From: Apiosordaria backusii
Taxonomy: Eukaryota > Ascomycota > Sordariomycetes > Sordariales > Lasiosphaeriaceae
Assembly (NCBI GenBank): GCA_030549205.1
Contig: JAUKTV010000003.1
Coordinates: 2,914,001 to 2,978,000, forward strand
Direction of reading: 5' to 3'
Length of the DNA: 64,000 bases
Positions 35,427 to 47,724 of this stretch are shown piece after piece (within the stretch, counting starts at the first letter, position 1; the number at the start of each line of letters is the position of its first letter). A program made the translations under genes and the position numbers. The notes below the pieces were generated by a model. That model did not search any database. It was not told where the DNA came from and saw nothing but the letters and a program-made list of their open reading frames with translations.

Positions 35427-37227
35427 CTTGACGGTATTTGATTGCTTCGCAGCAGACAACGACCTTGGGTTTTGGTGATGTAGTTGGCGTGGAAGAAAAA
35501 GTGAAGCAAGGCCTCGCGGAGGGGGAGATATCAGAAGATCACTTTGGAACCAAGCGCAGGCACCCAGCAGCCCAGCCCAGCCCAAGTCAAAAGTGGGGTT
35601 CCTGTATCACTCCAAAAACATACAAAGCCAATCTTGGTGCCTGATCGATCAGGCAACCAATGCCGCAACAAAAAAAAAAAAAAAAAAAAAAAAATAAGCT
35701 CCCCCGGTCGTCCCAGTCCGCACTTTTCAATTGGAAATAAATTTCACCTCCAAAATAATTTGGGGTTGCTCTTTTTCTCTTTTTTTCTTCACGCACCCGC
35801 ATCTTGAATGGTAAGACACACCCCTTTTACTTTGCGCTGCACTCCTCTTTATCATGATGACAAAACCTGCTCTTAAGAACGGCCAACAGAATAAATCATG
35901 TTGATTAAAATCAATCATCAAGCTCAACAGTCTGACATTCTACCCAACATACACTTCATTGTTTCACGCATTTCTTGAAACCAAGACAGCAGCGCTAACA
36001 ATTGGATGAATTAGATCGCAGATATTTTGGCATTGGATACCGCCGGTTTGGATTGGGACATCAACAAGGCAGGACAAGAGTTGGGCATTTGGGATTCTAG
36101 CATTGGGAAGGGAGTGCTGCTTGCCCAACAACCAACCGCGTTAGGCCAGCCATTCATCAGCTTGTGAAACCTTTGCTCGCGTGGGGTGGACATCCAGCCA
36201 GCCTTGATTCAAGGCAGTCAGTGTGTCCTGTTAGCTCGTTATCTTGGGCTTCATTACAGCGCATTGGAACTTTTCCCTGGCTGGTGGGTGGCTTGGCTTG
36301 GCTAGTCGTTGGGCAAGGCTTTCTCCTCTCTCGTGGGTAGCACCATTATGGATAATAATAGATCAAATGTCCTACCATTCCAATGCATTACTCAATCTCC
36401 GTCGTTGTGATCCTTTGTTTTGCTCAACCCAATGGCCAAAGCCGAAATTTCCCTTGACTGGAAGACTCGACCAAACTACAGACAGCAAGTCGACAGTCAA
36501 ACCCACTTCCATGATACCAGCCACCACTTAGTGTAAACTAACGCTACCTGACAACACCACAGCACCAAACTGAGACAGGTATCTCATTACATTATCACCC
36601 ATGGTTGCCAACGCAGCTGATCCCGGAGGCAGATCAGTCCGAACAGGAGACAAGAGCTGTTTTTGTGGCGTACAGGATGAAGCATTCTCTAACTTGCCTA
36701 CCAAGTACCCTCCAAGCCCTATATGTATATCAGCGTGGAACTTGAACCCAGATATCTCCCACTTCACAATACCACTTGACCCATGAACCCAATGGAATGA
36801 GACCTTTCTTAGATATATGCTACACCTCGTTGAGCATTAAGAAGGCCTGATTCAAAACTAAGAGGGACTTCAGCAAGTAAGGGCACGCCTTCCACAAAAA
36901 TAAGAAGGCCCTCAAGAAGAATAGGAAGGCCTTCATTGCATCTTGATGGGCATGCAATGCTCCGCTCAACACCTCTTCAACGAGTAGATACGTCTATTTC
37001 TGATGCAAATCCGCGTATCCCAGATACCGTGGCACGTACGATTCTTGATTTGAGACTTCTGCTGATGCTTTCTAGACCTTGGATGAATGATTAAACGTCT
37101 CTTTATATCTCGAGGAGGCACTACACAGTCCGTTTCATACCTATGAATGTATAATGGAGCCTTTCAAAAGATACGTCTAGACATTCCTCTCCTCCAATGT
37201 CACTCCCCTTGCACAACCAGCCCCTCT
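35427..37227. other. 1.8-kb gene-free region upstream of NTF2
   Basis: Holds the NTF2 promoter and the 3' flank of the kinase-like gene. It includes an A25 tract (35670-35694). Around 36838-36940 several AAGAAGGCC-type words recur, loosely like the 21-bp minisatellite unit at 42.7-43.0 kb. No credible protein or RNA gene found. Confidence 0.45.
35670..35694. repeat. A25 homopolymer tract
   Basis: Twenty-five A on the + strand upstream of NTF2. No target-site duplication or adjoining retroelement-like sequence was seen, so I do not call it a retroposed poly(A) tail. Confidence 0.9.
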
Positions 37228-38542
37228 TCAGCAGCCACAATACCTAGGCCGCCCCTTCATCAGATTACAGGCCATCCCCCAAAGCTCCAACCCCAGTTCA
37301 TCCATATCCTCCTCGTCAACCCACTCATCATCAATCTTCTCATACCTCTCATCGTTCCCAAACGTCTCTATCAACCACCTCCCCGCCAACCTCGGATCCT
37401 TCCTCCAAGCCTCAGGGATCCAGTCCTTCCAGCTCCCCTTTTTAGTAAGCTCTCGACGATAGCTCGGGCAAAAAGGCCAATACTCTTCAATCGGCGACTG
37501 CACCTCCACCGGCCCATCCCGAATCCCATCCTCCACTTCCTGCAGGGGGTGCTCCCTCTTCTTGTGAAAATCGCACAACTCGGCAGAAGTCCACCCAGTG
37601 ATAGCAATGCTAAAATCAGGGCGTATCATCACGTTGGAAGGGTCGAGATTCCCATGGTTGATCATCGTGTCCTCCCAATAGAGCCTCACCTCCGCCTCCA
37701 GGATCTGCCTCAGCACCTTCAACCGGTCTGCTTCGCTGGGTAAGAGGCTGTAGTCGATCCTACCATGGTGTCCGGTTTTCTTCTTCTTGCTGTTGGTAGT
37801 AGTAGCTCGCGCTGTCATATCCTTCATACTCTCCCCCTTCACAAACTCCAACAGCACCATCCTCACCCATCTCACCCTCTTTTTCCTCCCGGATCTGCTC
37901 AACCGCCCCGTCTCCCTCGCAAAGGTATAACTCCCGCGAAACCTCGGCGCTATTCCCGGCTGTCCTTTCCTTTGAAGTCCACAGCTCTTAAGAGTAGCAT
38001 ACGAGTGCGCCTCAAGGGAATACTCCTGATCAGCCTTCGTCATGCAATCAATCTCCCTCCAACACTCAGCAAGCGTGCTTTTACACCGTGTTGGGTAATC
38101 CACTCCATCATATATCTTAGCCACATAAACCTTTCCCTTCCTCTTCCGCTTTCCCTTCTTTCCCCCACCACCCTCCATCTCCTCATCCCCATTCCCACCC
38201 TTTTCATCCAAAAACTTGCACTTCACCACCCTCGCCCCCCATCCCCTCCGGCCTCTCGTGCACCTCCTCCAGTATCTGCAGCGGTCTCCCCCCGTTTTTA
38301 TCCGGTTTGGGGTGGTAACAAACCTCCCCGTCAGAGTCAGAATCGGAAAGGGCGGCTTCCATCGGCGGGTTGTCCAGCGCGAATTGGATCTTGCCGTCGG
38401 CTGCTTCGTCTGCCCGGGCCGGGCCGCCGCCGGGGCGGGGCTGGCCGGTGTACTGCCACCCGAAGGGCTCCGGGGGGGTGTGCCGGTGGACAAAGAGGGT
38501 TGTTCCGGGGGTGTAGGAGGCGTTGATGCGGAGGGGGGGCAT
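37228..38542 (-). CDS. kinase-like fungal protein, probable pseudokinase (frameshifted)
   Basis: From the ATG at 38542 (MPPLRINASYTPGTTLFVHRH) the frame runs about 100 codons to HERPEG, then the continuation (WGARVVKCKFLDEKG..) lies in another frame; the break maps to G runs at 38235-38246 (C runs on the + strand). Removing one G at 38243-38246 gives HERPEGWGARVVKCKF and a 437-aa protein; two missing G would also restore frame. The second half resembles a small kinase/phosphotransferase: beta-3-like YVAKIYD, hinge VLLEFVKGESM, catalytic-loop-like HGNLDPSNVMI, and ITGWTSAEL where a DFG/DW motif is expected. The catalytic Asp of HxD is Asn and the metal-binding Asp is absent, so catalysis is doubtful. 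I cannot assign a named family. The sense strand is C-rich early and G-rich late. Confidence 0.65.
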
Positions 38543-39628
38543 GGTTGGTGGGTGAGAGGTGTGTGGGATGATGATGTGTGGTGTGGGATGATGTGTGATG
38601 ATGTGTGGTGTGGGGTGTGTAATGCTTAGAGTCTGGCGTGCGATGTGATGCTTGAAAAAAGCAAAAGTAGTTTCGGGGAAAAAAGGTAAAGCAGCAAGAG
38701 GTTGAAAAGGCTTTTCGAGAAGATGGCACTTATATTGCGCTAAGAAGTGGTGGCTACTTAAAGTTGTGAGCACTTCCAAACCTTAAGGTAGAGTTTAAGA
38801 GTTTAACCCACTAAATATATAATATACCTTACTTTAATACACTTTTCCCAAGAGCATTCATTCCTTGCCGTTCAACTCTCTTCCATTCCGCTCTTTTACA
38901 ACACACACGTACACACACAGAAAGTACTCTACATAAAAGCCCAGCCCGCCTATTCGCCTATTTGCCTTTACCAGTTGATTTGCCTCCCCTACCTGCCTAT
39001 CAATATCAACCACCACAAGCCACCCCAAACCACCCAAACCACCCAAACCGCTATGCCTATCCCAACTATCAGGCCCCCAACCCAACCAAAGCATCGTTAC
39101 CGCCCTTCCCTCCCCGACCCCTTTGCAAAGCCCCCTATAACTCCTCCCAAACAGCTTCCCTCCCCCTTGGCAAATTCGCTTAGACAAGACTTTTTCTCTA
39201 ATATCCACTACCCACCCACCCAGAATCCATCTCCATTTCGCTGTCATAACCCCCCCAAGCCCCATCTGCTATATCCAGCACTCAACAAATCAACACCCAA
39301 CAATCAAAGCCCATAAGCCAAACTGTCTGCTGGTTTGCCCGCTGGAAACAAAGAGAGCAGGTAAAGCAAATGGTGAAATTGTCGTCCAGCTTGTGATATA
39401 TAAGCCTGAAAACAGGCCTGTCTGTGTGTCTTTCACCACAAGTATGACAGACTCCCAGACAGATGATTGTGTTTTGCTTGCCGAGAACCAATCCTTCCCA
39501 GCCCCGTATAATATATAATAGTGAGAGAGAGAAGATCCTCATCCTCAATGTTGTTTTGTCTCTTTTTTTTTTGTTTCGTACCCAAACATACACTATTCCC
39601 ACACCTAAGCTTTGTTGTTTCGTCAAAA
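38543..39628. other. intergenic region between kinase-like and DUF7918-like genes
   Basis: About 1.1 kb. Degenerate GATGATGTGTGGTGTGG units lie just upstream of the kinase-like ATG (38567-38620). A short AT-rich patch at about 38770-38840 has a RIP-like look (TA-rich) but is too small to call. The rest is C/A-rich (39000-39300) without genes. Confidence 0.45.
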
Positions 39629-41548
39629 TCAAAGCTCCTCCTCTTCCTCCATCAACATTGGCGGCGGCTGGTTCACCGTCTCAGCCCCCTTTTGATTCTT
39701 GTTTGCCTGAGCAGCCTCAGCCTTGGCGAGTATATCACCGAGCGCCGAGGTGAAAGCTGGTCCACTGGTTGTCCCGGGACTCCCTCCCCCAATCCCACCC
39801 CCAAGCCCCCCTTTTAACTCCCCGATATCCCCCAGACTAGGCCTAGCCTTCTTCATAGGGCTCCCAATAATATTGCTATCATCCGGCAAGCTCTTCCCAA
39901 ACATGCCCGCGAGACCTGTTGGCATACTACCGGCAGCGGGCCCACTAGCTGTTCCATCTGGAGGGGTGGCTGCTCCAGTATTAGGAGACTTGCTTGGGCT
40001 AGACGCAGCATCTGGGTCGGCGGAGTGCGCTCTCTTGAGCTGTTTACAAAACTCGTTAGTAGCTTTTTAAGAAATATGTGAATATAGCAAAACATACCCT
40101 AATCCTGTTCACCCCATCCGCCAGCTCTCCCGTAAACTTGGCATCCTCTGGGCCCAACTTGGACTTGTCGTACTTAGTGTCGACATCTTCCATCTTGCCC
40201 AAAATTTGCTCGCTCAAATCCTCATCGTCGTCGTCATCATCGCTATCAGCGTCGATGCTCATACCGCCGTTGCTCTTTGTTCGTGATTTTTTGCGCCTTG
40301 TTGGCTGTGAGTCTCTGTCGCGGAAGGCAGAGAAGCCCACAGTGCCGCTTGTCTTGAGGGGGCCGAGGCCGGAGAAGTCGAGTTGGCCAGAACGTCTCTT
40401 CAAGTTGGGGGAAGTAACCTGTGGCTTTGGAGGAGCGAGAACACCCATCTTTTGTAGTTGGCCTAAGTATGAAGTTAGTATGGAACAGTAGAAAGTCTGA
40501 ACATGTGAGACTTCTTACGCTCGCCACGGTAGAAGAAGGTAAACACCGCAAAAGGCTTATCCGGTCCGTCAATGCCAGTGACCGTCTGAGTGCTGATAGT
40601 CTTAGGATCGAGCGTCTTAGGCTTAGCGAAACTTGTCGTGTGTTCGACATCGGCATCAACCCCATTGTTGTTCCCCTTCCCCTCCTCTTCCGAGTCGTCA
40701 TGAGCATCAAACTGAGGAGAATACTCTCCCTTCTTGATTTCACCAGAGGCAATCACTCTGAACATGGCCACCTTAATCTGGCCAGTAGCCTCGGGAGGTT
40801 CGTCATCCGAGTCGCTTGACGAAAGAGAGTCGTCGACGGCCTCAAGTGGTGCCTTCTCGTCAGCGCCATAGCGAAGCGCACCCCCACGGTCACCATGGCT
40901 GGAGGAAGCACCAAAGCCCGACTCCTCTTCAAGCTTCTTTTGGCGCCTTCTGCGCTTCTCGAATTTCTGCCTTCTGCGCTCCAGCTTCTCCGCGGCATCG
41001 TGGCCCTGAAGGTCGAGACCGTTCAGCCAGCGCTCCAGGCCAACTTCACGGAACAAAAACTCCCGTTCAGCGAGGCCACCGCCCTCTGACTCGGGAACTT
41101 GGACCCATCTGCTATTCACCCAGGTTTCCTCGCCAGGTCGAAGGAGCGTAGCGACTTCTTCCTTGGCGCGGCCGTCAAAGTATATGTAGGCTGCAATCGT
41201 CTCGTTCTCGCTTTGGGTCATAGGAATGTAGGGAGCCACTAGACCATGGTACTTGCCCCGCTCCCCAGTGCTGGAGGGGAGAGCGCCGACAAACTGGGGC
41301 TTCGGGAAGGGGTTACTTTCGGTGGCTCGCGGGGTCGAGTAAGGTATCGCAAGGCCGGGAGTGAGCAGGGTAATCGAGATGGCGAACTTGGCTGGCTCGG
41401 GCTTGTTGTTCTCAGGGTTAACCTGGGGCTGGGGGACCGGGATGTAGGTATTGATCCGTGACAGCCGCGACTGTTTTTGAATGCCATACTCGGGCACCGG
41501 GGCACCGTTGGCATGGATACTCACGGCGATGCCCTTGTAACAGGGCAT
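39629..41548 (-). CDS. DUF7918-like fungal nuclear protein
   Basis: Three exons on the minus strand, 40519-41548, 40098-40462 and 39629-40039, introns GTAAGA..TTAG and GTATGT..ACAG, product 601 aa. The N-terminal 200 residues (MPCYKGIAVSIHANGAPVPEYGI, IPMTQSENETIAAYIYFDGRAKEEVATL) form a beta-rich domain that I associate, with reserve, with the fungal DUF7918 family. A lysine/arginine-rich coiled segment (AAEKLERRRQKFEKRRRRQKKLEEE) and acidic serine blocks follow (SLSSSDSDDEPPEA, DADSDDDDDDEDLSEQIL). After FAVFTFFYRGERQLQKMGVL the rest is disordered and low complexity. Composition suggests a nuclear protein; no catalytic motif seen and no function is proposed. Confidence 0.82.
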
Positions 41549-43206
41549 GGTGATGTTAAAGTGTTGCTTCGGAGAGACAACAAAGCCCCGAAATTCGGAG
41601 CTTGCAACTTGGTATGCTATGAACCCCGCACGGTGTGATCGGGATGGTCGGAAGGGTGTCGCCCCAGGCTCTATAGTCCGACTCTTGCTAAATTGATTTT
41701 GACCTGTCTATGTTCTTTAATCTTGTGCCCGCCTGTGTAAAAGCGGTGACGCTATCGTAAAGTCTGGGCGTGGCGGGGATAGTCGAGAGAGTGGTCGGTC
41801 GGTCGAGGGGTAGGTTGGATGTTGTTGTGGTCGGTCGGTCGCCGAGGCAGAATGGCTTTGTGACGACTAATCCAAGCGGGTCGCCGAGAGAAGGTGTCGG
41901 AGTAGTTGAGGGGATGCTCGAGCTGAACCAAGAGTCGGTCGAGCGAGTGAGAATTTCGGAAGAATGGTCGCTCGCAGAAGAAAATGTAGAAGGACCTGGC
42001 AAGTGCACGGTGCCGAAACTGGATGGGCCTGGCGGGGGTCTGTCTGCGTTGGCAGTAAAATGGAGGGGGACATGGGGGGGTTGGGCTGGCTGCAGAGCAG
42101 GGCGAGTTGGAGCACCCTGAACGGGATGACGGATGGTACCTGAGCAAGCCGGGGGATTGATACAACAGTATTTTTGATATAATTACCCGACAGACACACA
42201 CACGTGTTATCGCGACTCAGTTGGCAATTGTGTAGACCAGAATATAGAATACACCAGATGAGGCTGACGGAAAATAAGAGCCCGGAGTGGTGACGCCTGC
42301 GGCCTGGGTTGTGCTGTGTCTCTTGCTGGCCGTGCGTTGGCTCATTGCTCACACAGTAGCAGTAGCGGCTGTTAGCGGCAACGCACGGCCCACCCAGCGA
42401 CTGTCTGGCCCTGTGTTTGTTGGCATTCAGGCACTGTCCATCATTGTCCAGCCAAATCTGATTCAACATTTGGGCAATTTCTCAAGTCCACATTCATTGC
42501 TGATGGCATGACCTTGAGTGTGGTAAAATTGGAAGGTAGGTTCGATATTTGATTCCCTTTATTAAGCCCAAAGAACAGCCACGCCACCCGTTGATACAAA
42601 AGAACGATGAGCATGTCCATCTTAAAACACATTTCTAATGTCTGGTCAACACCAGCGTTATGCATATCTGGTGTTTGAAGAGACCTATCCAGCATCGAGC
42701 AAGTTCTATTGGACATATCAAGAGACATATTGTAAATATCAAAAGGCCTATTCAACATACCAAGAGGCCTATTCGGGATATCAAGAGGCCTGTTCAAGAT
42801 ATCAAAAGGCCTGTTCACGGTATCAATGGCCTAATCAACATACCAAAATGTCTATCTAACATCTCAAGAGGCCTGTTTGACATATCGAGAGGCCTATCCC
42901 ATAGTCTCAAAGCCCTATCTAATGGTTCAAGAGCCCTATTCAACATACCAATATGCCTATCTGACTTCTCAGGAGGCCTGTCTGACATATCAAGAGGCTT
43001 GGTTAATCACTCAAGAGGCCTATCCATCATATCAAAAGAGATGGTCTACGTGGTTACCATACGTTGGTAGCCCGATTTACACACTCAATCAATTTACCCA
43101 TGACCTGGCTGTCAACCTCATCTCAATTCCCAATTCCCAATCCCAGGTATCTATCTCTCACAAACCCACCAAATCCAAAGTATCTACCCTCAAATCCCCC
43201 CCCCTC
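41549..43206. other. intergenic region DUF7918-like gene to TRAPPC11
   Basis: About 1.66 kb containing the promoter of the DUF7918-like gene, the 21-bp minisatellite (42678-43034) and the TRAPPC11 3' flank. Frames on both strands through 41690-42470 lack any family motif. Confidence 0.5.
42678..43034. repeat. 21-bp minisatellite, about 17 degenerate units
   Basis: Tandem units near 21 bp with the consensus AAGAGGCCTATTCAACATATC (written here once as a consensus; individual copies vary, and a few are 20-22 bp). The core AGGCCT is palindromic. The period is a multiple of three, so frames stay open and translate as seven-residue repeats on both strands, which explains the frames seen here; I do not regard them as genes. 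Confidence 0.88.
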
Positions 43207-46200
43207 TCACCCCTCCTTTTCTTCCCCCCCATCCCCCTCCCTCTGCCGCCCTCCCGGAACCCAAACCTCCAACCCCCCCTCCTTCGTCCCCCTAACCCCC
43301 TCACCCCCCGGCACAACCCTCAGCAACTTCTGATAATACTTATCCCTCACCACCAACCCAACCCCCACCCACCTCCCCTCCTCCTCCTCATCAAACGGCA
43401 CCAACCTATACTCCACCCCCCTCCTCTGCACAGGCAGCAAGCTCAAGCTCGTCTCCTTCGCCCCCGAAAAAGCAAAGTCCTCACTCGGCTCCATCGTCAG
43501 CCCAAACGTCAGCAAGTGATTCGACGCATTCTCAATAAACACCGTCAGCACCACCACCACCCTCTCCATCACAAACACGTGCTCCACCTTTGCCAACACC
43601 CTCGGCTCCGTCCCAAAGAGATTAAACCTCGGAACGGGCAATCTTGTGCTGTTAACCTGCCCTGACGAAGACTCGGGACGCGACCACTTGATCACCAAGC
43701 TCACATCCAACGGCGACGGACCCCTCTCGTCCAGGGAAGCCTTCTGTGCTTTGAGCTCAAAAGCCGCTTCTTCGATAGTTTTTGGCTCTACCAACCTCCC
43801 TTCGCCCGAAGCAGGGAGATTGTTATGCTTGATTGCGTGGCAGCGGACGGACGGGAGACAAGACAATACCACGTCGATGTCTACCACTCGTAATGGCTCT
43901 GATGCAAAGGACGCATACCGGGTCAAGAGACACCACGACTGAGATAAGCCTTTGAATGCCAGGGGAACGTCGTCGTCTGGAGCTGCGCTGCGGACACCAT
44001 CGGCATCGAAGAGGCTTGGCCAGGGGTCTGGGTGGATGCGTGGGAGGAGGTCGTAGTTTGCTTCAAAGGGGTTGACGATGTTGAGCTGGAAGGCGGCGGT
44101 TTGGGTGATGGGTGTGCCTGGGTTGGAAGGCAGGAAGTAAGTGACCTTTAATGTTAGGTCGTATTGGCTAGATCGGTCAACTGGAGGAATTCCAAGCTGA
44201 ATGGACAGAGTTTTGGAGCTCCCAATCGTGCCCAGTGGCGCTCCTATTAGCTTGCTCTCCTCGCTGCGCACACTGGACGACGTCTGGGAGTCGTGGCCTT
44301 CGATATCAACAGTGAAAGCTGGTGGGTTCTCGCCAAAGAGGGTGGCATCAAGTTTGGCGAGGGCCTCAATATCCTCGCCGTTTGTGAGCTCGAATTCGAG
44401 ATTGATGGTTTCATCTGTGTAGTACTGATCCTTCCACACCGGGCATTTGACCTCCAGCTTCGGGGGTCTGGGCAGTACCTTGATAGCCAGTGGATTCGGA
44501 CGCACAATGCGTTTTGTGGTAGAGCCAGAAAGATACCAGAAGTTGGTCTTTGGTGTCTGATGGAATTTCAACTCGTGATGCAGATCAAACTCCTCAGTGT
44601 CTAGATTCACCACTAGCGACTGAGCTTCCGTCTCACCAGGTTCTCGTAATGGGATATCGAGATTGAAAACCAGGGTTTGACCAGGGGAAAGCGTCAGGTC
44701 GGCATCTCCACGCAATATGACACTTTTGCTGGTAGCCCCCAAGTCTGTGAATTCGGCCTCGGCATCATCACTCATCAGCTGGACAGCATATATCGAGGTG
44801 TTGCCCTTCTTTTCTTGTACCGCTGCGCCGCCTTCATGCTGTATGACTATCCGGTCGAGGCAGCCGGTAAAGTTGAGGTAGAGGCTGCTCAGCGAGACAG
44901 GGGCGGACCCTTGGTGGGCATTCGACTTGATCGCCAGCTGAGTTCGTACGTTCTGGCCTGCCTTGCCCTCCTCCTCTCTGAAAAGGAAAGTTGCTGAAAT
45001 GAATGGAAGAACTTGGCCGTCGGCAATAGAGACAATTGGCTTGGACTCTGTGTCAATATCGTCAAGAGATTTGGTAATGTCATACTCCCAGTTGGGACGC
45101 TTTTGGAAAGCTGCAACAAAGTCAGCAATTGGAAGTTTGGAACAGCGACAAATACGTACTTTGGTTCAGCAGCTCCCAATCAATGGTCAATACCAACTCA
45201 GCATCGTCGAGTTCCACGGCCGCAGCCCTGAGATTCCAGCTCAACAGTTCGGCAATCGTGGCCCAGCCCTCACTCCTGAATGGCAAGTCTTTCCATAAAG
45301 GACGCAACAGTTTGACAATTCCGGACCATTCCTCAGCGAGACCAAGTTCCCTGGCACATTCGAGAGAAACTTCTGCAGCTAGACGTACTTGTTCTCTTTT
45401 AAGGAACTCGGACCGGGCTTTCATCAATCGATCCACCACAAAGCGGCCATGGTCAACACCGCCCTGGTGGAGAGGGTACTCTTCAAAAGGATCTGGACAC
45501 ATGTACGTGTCATATGCAAATGCTGATTTGGCGACAAAAGACGCAGGTGACATGCTGGGAGACCTTCTATCATCTTCCGGAATGGCATGCGCAAAGTCCC
45601 TCCTGGCTTGCATGTGTTTAGCCGACAGACGATACCAATACCCCGTGTGATGCAGAAATTCCCATGGCTGAAGCCGCTCACCCATCACGCTCTTCTCTGG
45701 TTGGAGGTACAACTTGTGGGTGGCCGGAGCGAAGTCGGGAATACTGGCCTTCTCAATCAAGTTTGCCATGATGAGTGCCCACCGAGATTCCCACGCTTCC
45801 CAGCCATAGTTCCCAGTGCCTCGACCTCGACGGTCGAGAAAGTCTGCTATCCTCTCGCGGTGAAACTGCCATCGTCGAGCAGCCGCGCTGTGCTGACTGT
45901 TCCACAACAGACATCGAAGACAGCGCACAGCCAAGACATCGGCGAGAAACCTAGCCTCGTTCCACCGTGGACTCCAGCTCGGGATCACCTCCATCAATTC
46001 TGAGCTGAGCAAGTTTTCATATGCCTGCTCGTATGACCTCAGCGCAACATCCATTTCCTGGCGATATTCAGCAAATATCGCACTCTTGAAATCGTAGCGC
46101 ACGTTCCATCCCGCCAGCGAGAGTGTCTGTGATGTCCCCGAGGTTGGTGGTACCGTGGGCTGCGGTGCCACCCCTCTACCCCTTTTCTTCCGCGAGTGTC

Positions 46201-47030
46201 TTCCAAGGTCCCGGTAGTATTCCAGCGAGGCTGTGTACAGAGTGGTCAGCATATTCTCGGCCATGCGCTCGAGCTCCTCCTTCGAATCACCGGGTGGTAC
46301 GAGAAAAAGAGATTTTGCATCTATGCCGCATCCTCTTCGTAGACTCTCCAGCCGGTCCTGTACATGATCACCCGAGGGTGAAATTTTGTCACTCAGGAGC
46401 ACAACGGCCAGTCGCGTTTTATAGCCGGACTGGCTCAGAAGGCCCCTGATATTATTCACATCCGTCTTGACTTTGTTGTCATTAAGCGTCGCAAGTGTTG
46501 GGTCAGAAACAAGTGTGTAGAAGCATAGCAGGACACTGGGGATGAGGTCCTGATGCTTGCGTATCCACTGCGTGTCGATCAAGCCATCGGGGTATAGCGG
46601 AGAGATGGGACTCAGGGGGGAGTAGGGAGAGTGTAGCACAGCGGTCGGCGAAGGCATATCGATGCCATCTGGCAGGCGAGCGCGGCGCGGTGGTAAAAGT
46701 ATTGACTAGGTATGTATACACACATCAGATTCCCATCCCGAACAGCTGGAAGCAACTACCCACCCTCTCGGCCGTCCTGACACGAAATCGATGCTTCTTT
46801 GGCGCATCTCGGCCATTACAGGGAAGATTTGACGCATCACGGTCTTGTATGTAGCGAAGCAAGGCATGCGCCTGGTCTGAATCGAGTGGTGGGAGCTCGG
46901 AGCGGATCAAGATGGCCTGTTCCTTGAGCACTGCGCTCAACCCTGACTGGTAGGTGATGTCGCCCGACGTGCCAAGAGTGAGTAGAAATGGGACACTATG
47001 ATCCAAACTGCCAGCTGGGTATTCGTCCAT
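43207..47030 (-). CDS. TRAPP complex subunit TRAPPC11 (foie gras domain)
   Basis: Three exons on the minus strand: 46764-47030, 45160-46705 and 43207-45110; introns GTGGGT..CTAG and GTACGT..GCAG, phases consistent, total 1238 aa, near the family length. Diagnostic blocks include LLCFYTLVSDPTLATLNDNKVKTD and the foie-gras region (EYRQEMDVALRSYEQAYENLL, RWNEARFLADVLAVRCLRCLLW, WQFHRERIADF, HTGYWYRLSAKHMQARRDFA). The C-terminal half is beta-rich (gryzun-like), with LVFNLDIPLREPGETEA and IVRPNPLAIKVLPRPPKLEV. TRAPPC11 belongs to TRAPPIII-type tethering complexes acting on Rab1/Ypt1 in ER-Golgi traffic and autophagy; it is present in filamentous fungi but lacking in budding yeast. It diverges from DNA2. 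Confidence 0.93.
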
Positions 47031-47724
47031 GGCGTGGCGCTTTCGTTCTATTCTCGAGACTCAAGGGGTCTTGGTGCCGGCGGTCTGGTTTCGTTGACTC
47101 CAGTGGAGGTTCGGTCTTTCCCCTCAGCATAGAAGCCGCTCAAGTTCCCCCACGGTAATTGACCCTAGAATTTTGACGATAGAAGTTCGGTTCGTTTCAT
47201 CAGTAGCGTTGGACAGCTTCAACGTATCTGCAACGAACTAGTAACATTCAACAGTCACTTTCTCAGCCATCTTCTGCGAAAATGGAGGGACCTTGAGGGG
47301 TTGGTGGTGCACACGGGTAGCTGTCCCTGCCAGCTTCTGTGGAGCAGTGGGGCGTGGAAGCCCGAGTTCTGGGGACCCCTGCTTATTGCTTATCTTATCA
47401 GACCTTTGTGCCTGGCCAAATGTTGGAGGGGCAGCCTGCAGCTGGCGCATGGCACGTCAGCACGCGACCTCGACGCGTCCTGTCTAAGTGCGTCTTTGAA
47501 AATACACTTTCTTCCCTGGTCGACTGGCCATTCCAGGACATGACCGGACAGTCCTGTCGACTCAATTGCTTGAAACTCTGAAGCTCTCGTTGCTCCATAC
47601 CCATTTGCATCACCAATTTGGAACCACCTTTCGTTTTGTCTACCAACTTTCAACTTTCGCACTGTGTTTTTCAGGTTCATCATTCTTATAACCCCATGTG
47701 GTGACGTCCCGGTTGCCCGTCACC
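47031..47724. promoter_or_regulatory. divergent promoter TRAPPC11 / DNA2
   Basis: 694 bp between two start codons facing away from each other. Contains the MCB element at 47473-47478, about 250 bp from the DNA2 ATG, and a T-rich stretch at 47630-47690 adjacent to DNA2. Confidence 0.6.
47472..47479. promoter_or_regulatory. MCB/MBF box upstream of DNA2
   Basis: GACGCGTC, containing the MluI cell-cycle box ACGCGT bound by MBF (Swi6 plus Mbp1/Res-type factors) at G1/S genes in yeasts. The same 8-mer recurs upstream of DUO1 and of RNASEH2B/MCM10 in this window. Sequence match seen; binding inferred. Confidence 0.55.

Noticed and set aside
35670..35694. A25 tract as the tail of a retroposed gene or LINE
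   Set aside because: No target-site duplication and no reverse-transcriptase or processed-gene sequence next to it.
42441..43070. open frames on both strands giving seven-residue repeats
   Set aside because: Explained by the 21-bp minisatellite, whose period keeps every frame open; no gene context.
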